A stretch of DNA of 64,000 bases from Orthonyx spaldingii (Eukaryota; Chordata; Aves; Passeriformes; Orthonychidae). Each line of letters starts with the position of its first letter. The first letter of the stretch is position 1. The stretch is taken from the NCBI GenBank assembly GCA_013397795.1, contig VZTJ01004201.1, positions 194,353 to 258,352 on the forward strand, written 5' to 3'. Positions 38,122 to 49,744 of the stretch are shown one piece after another. The translations under genes were made by a program, and so were the position numbers. Below the pieces are notes generated by a model. The model worked only from the letters and a program-made list of their open reading frames with translations. It was not told the DNA's origin and made no database searches.

Positions 38122-38800
38122 TGTGACAGGACGTCCCCCCACTTCTACACAGACGGTTGGTACATATGGAAGACATAACCCAGGCTGGGTCAAATGCCTG
38201 GCAGAGGGTCATCTCCTGACACCAAAAGGGCTCAGATCCCCAAATAAGAATCAACATCTTGGTCTGGAGAGCAGATGTGGGAAGAGATAAAAGAAAAATA
38301 AATATCTCTGCCTGAAAGACACTGTTCTTTATGAGTATAAAAGCCACACAAATTATTACAGAGATAGAAGCCTCTTACAGCCTCCCTGGAAATATGTAAG
38401 GCCTCTCCTACAAAGCTTGGACGCGTCTTCATAGATACTTCTCCAGAAATTGAGACAAAAGGTCATATGTATGCCCTATCAGCAAATAGATGGTAAGATA
38501 CTTAATCTATACTATTTATTCGCTAGCTGTAAAATTGTGTACTTTACGCGTACACTGTATGTTATCTACTAGTTGTGTTTCTTTGTTTATCCTGTGTAGT
38601 AAGAAGTCTGGTTTAAGTCTGTTTTTCTTGGTCTATTCAATAAATAATTCACGTTGTAATAGGCCTGATCTGTTGTTATTAAGAACTTGCAATGAGAGTG
38701 GGTTTTAGGGTGCTGGCCACGTCAATAAAATTGCTGTCTACTGCCAAAGACCTGGGCAAAGACAGAAACTTGTTTAAAACTCTTCTCTCCATTCGTAACA
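38122..38800 (+). mobile_element. Solo LTR (TGTGACAGG family), copy 2, exact TSD
   Basis: It starts TGTGACAGGACGTCCCC and ends CTCCATTCGTAACA, 679 bp. Direct flanks are CTAGA at 38,117-38,121 and CTAGA at 38,801-38,805. A TATAAAA box lies at 38,336-38,342 and AATAAA at 38,639-38,644, so U3, R and U5 can be placed in plus orientation. It pairs with 29,976-30,716 but differs by many substitutions and by indels in the first 200 bp. No internal region is attached. Confidence 0.93.
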
Positions 38801-38805
38801 CTAGA

Positions 38806-41800
38806 ACAAGACTGTTTATACACCAGTATAAAAAAAGTTCTTCTTATTTTTTACCTGAACATATGCAAAATATAGTTGTTTTAAAGCTTGTTAGCACACA
38901 AAAGAGCAACAGATGCCTAACCCAAAGTTTTAAGATATTGTCTTCAATATCTTGATGACTTACTTTTTATAGATACTGGAGGACAGCCAATACTGGAAAA
39001 AAAAATCAGAAACTGAAAAACTAGATGATAATAAGCAGTACTATGTGGTTTGAATTGGGTCTGTATGGCAAGGTATGTCTAGACAAATGTAATGTGTTTT
39101 GATGAGGTGTAAGGTCTGACCATACTACATACAAAACGTATCTTAGGCTATATATAGCATGAAGAAAAGTCACTGAGCTTGAAGGCTCTGGAGAGAGTAT
39201 AAATGTGGTATTTTTATTCACAAGCAGGTAACACAGTAGGTGTTTGAAGAGGCTAAAGGAAATAAACACCTTATTCACAACTACAATACCAAATGAATAA
39301 GCATATTCTCCCATATAGCATCATTGTGAAGTGGGTAAGAAAATGAAGTGGCAGACAGAGGTATATTAACATGGAAGGGTGCAAAATGGGTTTGGATTGC
39401 TATCGAGTACTCCATGACTCAAGCTGAGCAGTTTCAAGAGTATGTAATACTTTTAATTAGCATTTAACCTTTTTAACTGGGTCATGCTTAAGGACATCTC
39501 CTTCCACTAACATTATCTTGTAAGATAAACGATGGTTTTAAATAGCTGAGTAATCATCAACAAATACAAATAATGGGAGCTATTTGCACAGTTGGATCTG
39601 TTGGTTTGTTACCTGGGTATTTTTAAACAGTATTTATTTCTCAATAATATTTACGTAATTCATTAAAATAGATAAAAGTAGAAGAGACATTCTCTGGCAT
39701 GTATAATGAATTATTTTGGCCACTAAAGGGTCCTGTGAATGATATGCATTCTGCAGTGTTTGGCTTCAAAACCAGTGCACATTGCCCAAGTGGTTTACTT
39801 CTTGTGGATTAGAAATTATATTATGCTATGATATTTTATTTTCCAGGAGTGTTTGTTGGCATGATAAGCATGAGGCTGATGGCAACCAAATCATTTAAAG
39901 AGAATCTAGCAGAAAAACATCTGGACTGCTCCTGCTTGGAGAGACCTGGTTTATGTTTTTCTCTGAAATTCAGAAAGTGTTTGTGTCTGCATGAGACTTA
40001 CAGAATCGATACTATGTGTGTCACATATTTGCCAAAAAAAAGCACTAAATCATTAAATAAGAGAAAAACTTTTACCAGCATAGTTTAAAATCAAAAATAT
40101 TTTACCATCTGGAACCTTTTCTACACTTTAACAAATCAGATACTGGTTATCATTCCAAGCAGTTAAAAAAAGAGGTCTGTGTTCAACAAAATGTTCGTAT
40201 CATATTTGATGTGTCTTGTGTCTTGTCCAACCTGGAAGAAATATTTCTAACAAATGAAGGAAGTGGCTATAAAACACTTACTAACTGTAAATGGAAGAGA
40301 CAATAAATGAGAAGTGTAATACTACCACAGAGATCGTGGTTGAAAATGCACAATAGATCGTGTCAGTGACGCGAGTCATCATTTATCAGTATGTGTCCAA
40401 TAAATCTATTCACTGTCTTCCGCCTTTCCCACTGTGTTTGGGAATGACACGTGAAAAATGCACCAGCAGCAAGGTTAAAGTATGTTATTGATACAATTTT
40501 GATTTTTCTGTTCACTTGAAATAAACTGAGATTTCATCAAAGCTTATGAGTTTATTTGCTTTGAATGCCATCAGAGATCTAAAACACTGCAACAGGATGA
40601 AACAGAGAGAAGGCTATGAAAACATCTGCAGTCATGTATATCAGTGTTATTTTCGTATGTTCTTTGAACGAGACAGAGATTGAAAGCTCGAAAACTAGAT
40701 TAGAAAGACATTTCTTGTGTTTTATTTGAACTACAGCCCAGATAATAAGTATCTGGTGTACTTTCTGAATGTGGGAGGTATCTCTTGTTTCAAAGAATTT
40801 TCAAGTTTGTTTGCACCTTGTTTCTAAGTATCTAGTTCTTAGTTGAGGTAAATTGCATCACTATTGGAAACTATTAATGGCAAAACCCTTCACCTAAGAA
40901 AGTGAAATGGTGCACTACTTTTTTTACATAATATAAAAATTACTCAAATGATCTGTATTTCAAATATGTGTATACAAAATGCCACCTACTTCAACTTCTA
41001 TTTTATTGAAATTACTTCATATGCCTATGCTAAGTCTTGAGAGTAAACAATTTTCAAGGTAAGTAATTTTTTGTTGTTTAAAAATACGATAGAGAATGTG
41101 TTTTGGCCCGATTACTTACTAGCAGCTAAAGTTACTTCTATCAGGTTCTTCATTGCTGCAGTGTTTTTCACTAGGGGAAAGGTAATATTTCTTCTTTTTT
41201 TCTTTAGCCTCATGAAACTGCCATTGTTATTTCTAGCAAGCTACAATATATGTAATGAAAAATACATTTAGTTGAGAATTTGGTGGGTTTTGTTTACAGC
41301 TTTGTATATGAGGGAAACAGAAAAGTAATTGAATAGGACAGAATAAAAGAAAGGCACTAGGTGGGTCCTATTCATCAACAGGATTTTGAAGTTGATGAAT
41401 ACAAAATTCTAAAACAGATGACAAATATTTCTATAAAATGCAATGGTGATGGGGAGCCTATATTCTGTTGCTTTGTCTCTATTACCGTCGAAGACTTACA
41501 ATCAATTTTCTTGGAAGAAGTGATTCATTTTGTTACCAAAAATACAGTAAAATAAAAAATCTCAACACCCAATGCAGCATTAAGAAGCAGGCATTCTTCA
41601 TTTGTCTGGATGCATGGGGGGGATAGTGCCTCCCAAAGATGTGCATGCTGAGTACAGGAAAGTTTCTGTTTATTTACTGTATTCTACATCCATCTCCATT
41701 GATTGTCCGGGAATATGATAACATATTTCCCCAAAATCATTCACTAACATATTTCCCCTCCCTTTGTGCACATATTCTTCTGTCCTGAGGGCCTTTCTGG

Positions 41801-42929
41801 TGGTCCTTAATGGTCATAGACCCCAATATTACAGCTGACATACTCGAGTTGGCAGGGCACTGGGAATGGTGAACTTCCTGTTCTCCTTCTTTCACAATGG
41901 GCATTGTGCAGTTCCGCAGACTAGTGCTTTTGGCAGAAAAAGCATTGTGTTAGATCACCAGGTGTAGATAATTTATCACCTGGTAACAGTTTTATGATGC
42001 TGCATTTTAAGTAAAACTTTTTCCATTGAAGTATTTCTATAAAGTTTTGTCAGGAAACATTGGATTCATAGAAAATTTTCCAGTAGTTAAAATTCACACA
42101 TTCTGTGCAGGAAAATATTGATATTAATACATTAAGGATCAGTAACGTAGAGCAAGTGAATTGCTTCTAAATTGGTCTCACAGAAGAGAAAAGCTTGAAA
42201 GAAATTTCACTCATATGAAAATGGTGAAACTTCTTTACCCTTAAAAGAAAAGGGATCTTTTATAGCATAAATCAATACTATATAAATAGTACCATACTTG
42301 CAATTCTAACAGTATGAAAACTGTTTTCTCTGCCTTTCAAACCTTTCACAGGAATCTTCTCCAGAGGCTTTTCACTGGATTTACACTGAATACAGGGAGA
42401 TAGGGAAACGGATGAAGTGGGATAGTGGACAGAGTAATAAGGGGGAGAGAGAAGCTGAGAAAAAGTGGTTTAAAACCTCTCAGAATCTACTTATGAAAAG
42501 GCAAGCTGAAAGGGCAAAGAGTAAAAACTCTGTATTTTAAGATGAATTACTGGTAACTGAGAGGTAAGAAGCAGCATCTCCAAAATGCAAAGGAGATATC
42601 TTATAGATGCCGCTCATTGCAAGTGAGCTCTCATTTATTTTAACGCAACAAAAGAGCTGTCTTTTCTTTTGGCCTGAAGTTATTTTGAACAGAAAAATTG
42701 ATCAAGACCTAGATTCAAAAAGAGGGTGATGAGAAGATGAAGTTCTTGCAAACAATTTGGTGGAAAGGAAATTCCCGACAAGTTCCTGCTTGTCATAGTC
42801 TCAGAGTTGACTGTTCCCTGTACTCCACTGAAAGGGAAATTCTAAGTTGCTCTGAAATAGTAACACCTCACTGTAAGAGATTAGGAGTAGATAGAGGAGA
42901 AACAAAAGTTCCATAGACCCAGAAGGTGA
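38806..42929. other. Unique region with candidate conserved block, no gene proven
   Basis: No LTR or CR1 is recognised. A good splice-acceptor-like string (TATTTTATTTTCCAG, ending 39,846) precedes an open stretch of about 80 codons to 40,088. No homology is recognised and no donor is obvious. A CpG-containing patch lies at 40,340-40,380. The rest is AT-rich. Confidence 0.45.
40200..40520. promoter_or_regulatory. Candidate conserved non-coding element
   Basis: This patch keeps several CpGs within about 60 bp (GATCGTGG, GATCGTGTC, TGACGCGAG) in otherwise CpG-poor DNA. It contains the inverted half-site arrangement TGAC-GCGA-GTCA at 40,367-40,378 and lacks simple runs. Retained CpG in bird non-coding DNA can mean constraint or low methylation. 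No alignment was possible, so this is a guess from composition. Confidence 0.25.
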
Positions 42930-43570
42930 TAATAGAACAGTTCCAGTGGAAGGTACCCACAGTGATCATGCATTTCAACTGCCTGACCAATTCAAGGCTG
43001 ACCAAAAGTTAAAATGTATTGTTTAGGACATTATCCAAATGTCTCTTTACCACTGACATTCTTGGGGCTTGATCAATCACCTCTCCAGGAAGCCTGCCCC
43101 AGGTTTGAGGATCCTCTTTGTAAAGAAATATTTCCTGCTGTTAAGACTGAACCTCCCTTGGTGCAGCACTGAATGATTCCCAGACATCCTATCACTGGAT
43201 CCCAGGGAAAAGAAATCAGCATCAGCCTTTTCAGGAAGCAATGAGCTCACCCCTCAGTCTCCTTTTCTCCAAACCAGAAAAACCCAGAGTCCTCAGCCAC
43301 TACTCGCAGGACAGACCTTCTAGCCCTTCCACCACCTCTGGATGCATTCAACTGCCTTAGCAACCATCTTGACTTATGGGGCCCAGAACTGCACGCAACA
43401 CTCAAGCTGAGGTCACACCATCATTAGATACAGTGGGAAAATCACCTGGCTTGACCAGCCAGGAATATTATGTTTGATGCACACCAGAAGGCTGTTTGCT
43501 CTCTTGACTGCCAGGGCACACTGATGACTCATATTAAGGCTACTGTCAACTACATAGTAGGCTCAGCAGT
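42930..43570 (-). repeat. CR1 LINE, about 640 bp of the 3' part
   Basis: Read in reverse this is CR1. The left edge has the 3'-terminal AATAGAACAGTTCCAGTGGA. Then come CAAGGCTGACCAAAAGTTAA, CCTCTCCAGGAAGCCTG, CTCCTTTTCTCCAAACCAG, GGGGCCCAGAACTGCACGCA, GAGGTCACACCATCATTAGA, and CAGGGCACACTGATGACTCA, all in the order expected. Stops and indels are present. The 5' side is truncated near 43,570, and no complete ORF1 or RT remains. Confidence 0.85.
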
Positions 43571-44777
43571 ATGAATTTCTCAGGAGTAAAAGATTTCAGA
43601 AGGGGATATTGGTTTATTTTGACAAGGTAACTGGGCTAAGGACAGGAAATTGAAATAGGTGAAAGAAACCTTGACAGAAAGAAAACTCTAGACACAGCTG
43701 TTCACAGCATTCTCATAAGCAAATAAAGTGAAAAATGTCCAGATTAAACTATTCTAGCAATTTGAAGTCACTTGCTTGCAAACTATGTGGTTGAGTAGTT
43801 AGAGATAGTTCACTCGAGTTTAGAGGAAACATATGCAATCCTGTCCACTATTTTTTCTTTTATGGAAATAAGTTCATGCTTCAGATGGAGAGGAAAACAG
43901 TTTGTTCAATCTAACCTTGAGATCTTAATGGATATAGACATTTAAGTTCAAAACTGTGTATTTGAAAAAGCATAGTCATCTCTGATTATTGGAGAGCCTC
44001 TGCTCTACACCCACATCTCCATTTTTATCTTTCTGTAACAATACCAGTTGTGTACTGCCAGGCCAAACCTGACCATACCCTTGATTGAGCTAATGTGTGT
44101 GACAGTTGCATCATTCTGAAGTTTAATCAGAATTCAAGAGCTAACTGTTCTTCCTGCTGTGTCTTCAGAGAGGTCTGATGCTGGAGATTCTCTTAAAGAA
44201 TCCACATGAGCAAAGACAGTTCAGGCTTCACAAAAGAAGTTGCTGCTTTTCTCCCAAGAAATAGGCAAGGGACAAAGTCAAGTTTAACCCCTACCTAAAT
44301 CTCTTGATGATAAACAGTTTATTTTTATTTATTTGTTTCTTGATTTTAAGCTTGAACAATAGTTTGAACAAAACACAGAAATTGTTTTGTGAAAAACTAC
44401 TAAAGAACATATTTGTCATTATCCTTTACCTTTCTAATGCATCTGGCCTGTATTGTATAATAAGTCACAGTTTCCCTGTGGATTCACTTGTGTCAGGAGA
44501 AAGATGACCTTGTGTGCCCTTCTGTCCATGTTTTTGACTCGGTGTTTTATGATGTTTTTTGTGCTGACGTACCCATTGTATAAAATTTTGCAGTTCTGGG
44601 TTCACTTGGGAAAAAAGTATTGTTAGACATCCAAATCCTTTAGATGTTCTTGTCAGTACTACGGTGTACATTGTTTGTTGAATCTTTCTCTTTCTCTTGT
44701 ATTAGTAATTGCCAATGTCTTTCTAAGTGCGTCACATCCAGCATAAGTGCTATTAGTTGGCTTGTGTGTTATACTGT
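43571..44777. other. Unique AT-rich DNA, no gene seen
   Basis: No recognised repeat or exon. The frames at 44,304-44,507 and 44,465-44,671 have no domain. Confidence 0.5.
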
Positions 44778-44925
44778 TGTTACAAATGGAGACAAGTTTA
44801 GACAAGTCCTGCCTTTGAGTCAGATTTCTGGCAGTAGCTCTCTTTGAGGTGATCTGCACCCCAAATGGCTCTCACTCCCACGTTTTCAAGAATGGACAAT
44901 TAGGTCCATTACAAAATGAAGTGTA
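44778..44925 (-). mobile_element. Truncated LTR fragment, TGTGACAGG family
   Basis: The plus-strand start TGTTACAAATGGAGACAAG is the reverse of the family's terminus. It matches in reverse the last ~140 bp of the LTRs at 29,976 and 38,122, including GGCAGGACTTGTCTAA, CTACTGCCAGAAATCTGA and GACCTAATTGTCCATTCTT. Homology stops near 44,925, around the polyadenylation signal, so the U3 and most of R are missing. The frames at 44,644-44,847 and 44,659-44,859 overlap it by chance. Confidence 0.85.
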
Positions 44926-45019
44926 AGTCAGAAATTCCAACTTATGTCCCTACATCTTGTTCTCAAGACAAGCTTGAAACTGGGGATATTTATTGTATTC
45001 CACCTCTTTGATATCAGAG

Positions 45020-46077
45020 TGTCATGGTTTGACACTGGCTGAATGCCAGGCACCCACGAAAGTCACTCGCTCACCCTCCCCTGCCACAGGTGAGCAGAGG
45101 AGAGAAAAAATTAAATGACAGGTTCATGAGTTGAGATAAGAACCAGGAGAAAATGCTCCAAGGGCAAAACAGGCTCAACTTAAAAGTACAAAGTGAATTT
45201 ATTGCTAACAAAATCAGAGGAGGATAATGAGAAGTAAAATAAGCCCTTAAAAACACCTTTTTCCCCCAACCCCTCCCTCCTTCCCACCAAAAGCGCAGGG
45301 AAACACGGGGTTGAGGGTTTTGGTCAGTTCATCACACAAGGTTTTCTTCTGTTGCTCAGGGAGAGGAGTCCTTCCCCTGTGAGACAGTGGGGTTCCTCCC
45401 ACAGGAGACAGTTGTCCAAGAACTCGTCCAATGTGGCTTCAATCTCACGAGCAGCAGTCGTCCCAATACTGCTGCAACGTGAGTCCCTCCCACAGGCACA
45501 CAGTCCTCCCAAAACTGCTGCGGCATGGGTCACTCGTCCACAGGGTGCAGTCCTCCAAGGCCAGGCTGCTCCAGCCTGGGAACAGGGCACCTCTCTCCAC
45601 CGGGTCTCCCACTGGATTCCAGCCTCCTCCAGGCATCCACCCGCTCCGGCGTGGGCACCTCCCCCACAGGCTGTGGGTGGATCTCTGCATCCCCTGGGGG
45701 TCCCCATGGGCTGCAGGGGCACAGCTGCTTCACCATGGTCCTCACCACGGCCTGCAGAGGAATCTCGGCTCCGGCGCCTGAAGCACCTCCTGCCCCTCCT
45801 TTTGCACTGACCTTGGTGTCTCCATGTTCTTTCCCTCACATGTTGTTCTCACCTCCTCATCTTCTCTGACTAGGAAAAAGTTTTTCCCACTTTGTTTTGA
45901 TTTTCTTCTTAAATATGTTATCACAGAGGGGTTATCAGCCTCTCTAACTGGCCCAGCTTTGGCCAGCAGCATGCCCATCTTCAGAGCCATCAGAGAAGTT
46001 TCCAGCAACTTCTCACAGATGCCACCTCTGTGCCCCTCCCGCCGCTACCAAAAACCAGGCTGTGCAAAACCAATACA
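45020..46077 (-). mobile_element. Solo LTR, inverted partner of the 11,721 copy
   Basis: The plus strand runs from TGTCATGGTTTGACACTGG to GCAAAACCAATACA, 1,058 bp. The reversed AATAAA is at 45,198-45,203. It matches the LTR at 11,721 across its length and is uninterrupted, so it serves as the empty-site reference for the insert there. Flanks CAGAG (45,015-45,019) and GAGAG (46,078-46,082) agree at four of five bases. Several long overlapping frames (up to 171 codons) lie on both strands, but they code for nothing recognisable and reflect the stop-poor GC-rich DNA. Confidence 0.92.
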
Positions 46078-46082
46078 GAGAG

Positions 46083-47539
46083 ATAATTCCTTACTGGACA
46101 GGACTGGGTTATCTCACTCCTTCATGTGAGGGGGAGAATGCCTGGAACTATCTCATCAACTGATGGACAGAACAAGTAAGTTCTTCTTATCTGTTGTGGT
46201 AGGGGGGGAAGTCCTGCCACAACTGTCTTCAGGAGATGCTCCTGCTCCTGTAAAATCAATAGGACTTCCAAATAACTGGGAGTTGTACCTCATGGTTGAG
46301 AGAACATGCAGCAGAGAGGATGTTTTCTCTGTGGCTGTTTAAATTATATGCCCTTCATCTAACACGTAACCATGTCACAGCTTCTAATAGATGAAAGTGC
46401 TAATGCTGAATAGAAGGGCTGGTCTAACTCAATATTTCTGAAACCAGTTCATCTCTGCCAACACCAAAAATGGAAAGTCAAATCTACAACACGGACACAG
46501 TGCCTCAATTTGAGCAGCAGTATTTGAAGAGACCTTGTAGATATTTCCTTCTATAATGAAGTCCAGAAGATGCACAGCAATGTATGTGATCTGTGATTCT
46601 CAATAGAAACTGCTACTGTAGAAAAAGTTACAAAGTTGTGAATAATTATTTGTACTGGAGAATGTGCAGATAAAGAGCCTTTCTTTTTCAAAGCACCTGA
46701 GAAATTACTTTTCTCAAGACATATATATGTCCGCAAATAATAACATCATTAGCACGTTTTAGTAATAAGAAAAGTATGTAATTTATGTGCCAGCATGCAG
46801 TCTCTGCAATAATACCTTTCCCTATGAACCGAAAAGGTTAATAGGAATCTACTAAGTAGGACTATTTGCTGTAGAGAAAATCATTCTGCTTCTCTCTTTC
46901 ATGTCCCTCCTGTTTTCTATTGGTAATGTAACTCTACTTTCTTCAACACTATCCTATACTTGACAGACACATTAGTTACATACACCATGATACGGTTGTA
47001 CAAGAGTCAATGAATTTATATAATCCACTGATCCAGTATGATGTGGAGTCTGGCTTTATAAGTTCTTACTCAATGGTTGCCATTCATTGACAGATTCCTC
47101 CTTTAACTTGTACTGCAGAGAACAATGCTGAAGGGGCATATGCACACACTAGGGTATTTTCCAGAATACCTCTGTGGTATCTGAAGCACTCAGTATGGCC
47201 TGCACTAAACAAGTCCTGCAGCTCTGCTAACTTTTGTAACTGTATTTGGGTGAGTAGACCAGAGATACAAGATAAAAAAGATGAAACTTTCTTGCTTATG
47301 ATGAACTTCTTTGTTCCTTTTTTTTCTTCCTGTCTGTTCTTTTAATTCTTCTTCATTGCCTGACAAGATCTTTTTCAGGGCTATTGTGTCTTTCAGCTTC
47401 TCCCACATCTGTTCACAGCTATGTTGTTTTCCGACAGACTAAATTGCTTTAGCTTGAAAGTGTTGAAAAAATAAGTTTACTTGCATTCAAGTATTTAGGA
47501 GGCTCCTCCTCAGACCTCTTATATCTTAAACCCTTCTCA
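46083..47539. other. Unique DNA, no gene seen
   Basis: No exon or named repeat was recognised. The frames at 46,551-46,736 and 47,205-47,408 (minus) are without domain. Confidence 0.45.
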
Positions 47540-48420
47540 CAGCACTAATGCTTCTGAGTTCAGCCAAGCACCCACACAGCCCTTGCTCTCGCCCTGTGCC
47601 CTTACCCCTTGTGGTATGGGGTAGCAAACACGATGAATGAGAGTGAGAAAACTCTCATATTGAGATATGGATGGAGATCCCGTACTCACTACTATCACAG
47701 GAAGAACATATTTTACTTGGGGAATTTAGCTTGTTTCCAGTTAATGAAAATATTTAATTGCTGATTTGAGTACTGAGAAACAAGAAAATAGAAAAAAGAA
47801 GAAGAAACAAACACTAAAACACTCTGGGAAAACACACCTTTCCTCCTTTCCTGGAGTCAGCATCCCTTCCAGGCTCAACTTCACTTCTTCAGACCCCTCA
47901 CAACCTAAGATATAGACAGGGTTTAAACCTCCACAGATTACACTCAGTCTGTTCATGAAGACAATGAGCAGCACATGGATGTTTGTGGTCAGTGTGTAGC
48001 AGTATCTCCCTGCTCCTTCTTCCTCACTCTTTTCCTCTGCTCTGGTGTGGCTTCTCCATGGGTCACAGTCTCTTCATGAGTATTTGCTATGCCATGAAGT
48101 ACCTCCTCCTCCTCCTTCTCCTTCTTGTCCTCCTCCTCCTCCTCCTCCGGTCTTGGTTTTCTCAGCTTTGTGCTTCACTTCTTTCATTTTTTTTTCTTGC
48201 TTCCTTCCCTCTATGCTCCCTCATTACCGTGTTCTCTCTGTGCCTCTCAAGCATTTCCTGCCCTTTCTTTTGAATGTTTCCACAAAAGAACTTCGAAATT
48301 CCCTGGTGGGCTTAGGTGGCACCTTCCTCCTTGCATGGTCTCCCAACTCCTCTGTATATCAATGTGTAGGAAGCAGTTGCTGCTGCTCCTCACCATGTGA
48401 TGGGCAACATGGTTGTTCAA
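47540..48420 (-). mobile_element. Diverged solo LTR of the 61,377 superfamily
   Basis: Read on the plus strand, the block order follows the reverse of this avian LTR type: CCTGTGCCCTTACCCCTTG, GAAAACTCTCATATTGAGAT, CTTGGGGAATTTAGCTTG, GGCTCAACTTCACTTCTTC, CTCTGGTGTGGCTTCTCCAT, a CCT-rich tract, GCATTTCCTGCCCTTTC, and AATTCCCTGGTGGGCTTAG. It is too diverged for exact ends, and I saw no duplication. The frames at 48,045-48,443 and 47,983-48,273 are low-complexity readings of the CCT tract. Confidence 0.55.
48102..48148. repeat. (CCT)n / (CTT)n microsatellite
   Basis: A pyrimidine tract of CCT triplets with a few CTT and TGT interruptions, inside the LTR. Confidence 0.9.
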
Positions 48421-49744
48421 ACACTGAAATTTTGGCAGATTGAGGGGTTTACTTCTTCCTGGAGGTTTCCACCCTGGACTTGTTTTTCTTTTGACATATA
48501 TTCTTACAGCCACCCCATTTCTATTCATGAAGACGACATGAAAGGTTTTATGCTAAGACCTAGACCAATGGCAGATCTTTCTTTGTCACGGGTGGGCTGC
48601 AGATACCGGGGGAAACAAGTAAGAATGGGCAAGCATGTGAAGACATTTCTTCAGAATAGTCTTTTGGTTCAAAATCAAACAATTACTAAAGAAATACATG
48701 CTTTTTAAAAAGAAGAAGAAAAACACCTATTGTATATATTTCTTTCCAGCTCTATGGCTCCAATAAAGGACATTTAGGAAAATATCTTGTGGTCCTTCCA
48801 ACAAATGAAATGTTATGGACACTCAGATTTTCACTTTTGTTTCTTCTTAGACTGTGTGATACTCAGTTAAGGTGAAATTTAATTGCCACAGTGTTACTTA
48901 CACAGCCAGCATTAAAATGCTTGGACCAGTTTATGTTTTCTTTATTTCATTTCCTCCACTTTTTGAGATATTTTGTGTCCTAGAGGCATCTGTCTTTGCC
49001 TTCTAATCTAAATTTCAGAGACTAAAGTTCATGTTTCTTGGTTTGCATGGACTCAGTAAAAGATATCTTAATACCTGAGGTGTAGCATAGTGAAAAGATG
49101 GAGAAAGTAGCAGCTGAAAGATGTAAATCTGCATGCCTTAGTACGTTACGTGGACTTGAAACTCAAACACTATTAATCATACGGTATCACATTCTCCAAA
49201 CAGTTTCAATCATTTTTGTATTCCGGCCCTGTCATATCTAGTAATTATCTGCTTATGCCACATGGCTTAATGCCAGATTTTTTTCCCCATGTTTCATAAT
49301 TTTGGGCTTGAAATGGTAAGGCAATAGACATTTGAAAGTTAATGTTGATAACATGTAGAAGAACAAAAAGTTTCTACCAGAGAAAAAGTCAGTAAGCACC
49401 TGCAGGTATGAACATTATGGTTGTAATGAGGAAGTACAACCTTTAGGGTATTATTATATAGTCCTAGGTCTTCTCTTTCCGCTTGTCCCTCATTTTGTTT
49501 TCTAGCAGTACCCAAGAGAGGCACAAAGCCATTATGTATTGCACAAGGTTTCTCTTGGAATTAAAATCATCATTAATTGTCTGGTGAACCCCTAATCCAG
49601 AATAAGGGATACAGCATAAAACTGCTGGCAATAAAAACACAAGTATAAAATTAACAGCTGATATTTTGGTTTAAAATAGCTACTAAATTTATGTGGGCTG
49701 ATGCCTATTTTCCTTTTTTTTTTTCTTTTAAATTGATTTCATAT
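48421..49744. other. AT-rich DNA, no gene seen
   Basis: The first 250 bp may still belong to the LTR on the left. Beyond that nothing is recognised. The frame at 48,397-48,708 has no domain. Confidence 0.45.

Noticed and set aside
45324..45839. 171-codon minus-strand frame, longest clean frame in the window
   Set aside because: It lies wholly inside the LTR at 45,020. The same DNA is open on the other strand too, and the matching LTR at 11,721 has related but shifted frames. No domain is seen.
47983..48443. Leucine- or proline-rich frames near 48.1 kb as a membrane or proline-rich protein
   Set aside because: The runs come from a CCT/CTT microsatellite inside a decayed LTR.
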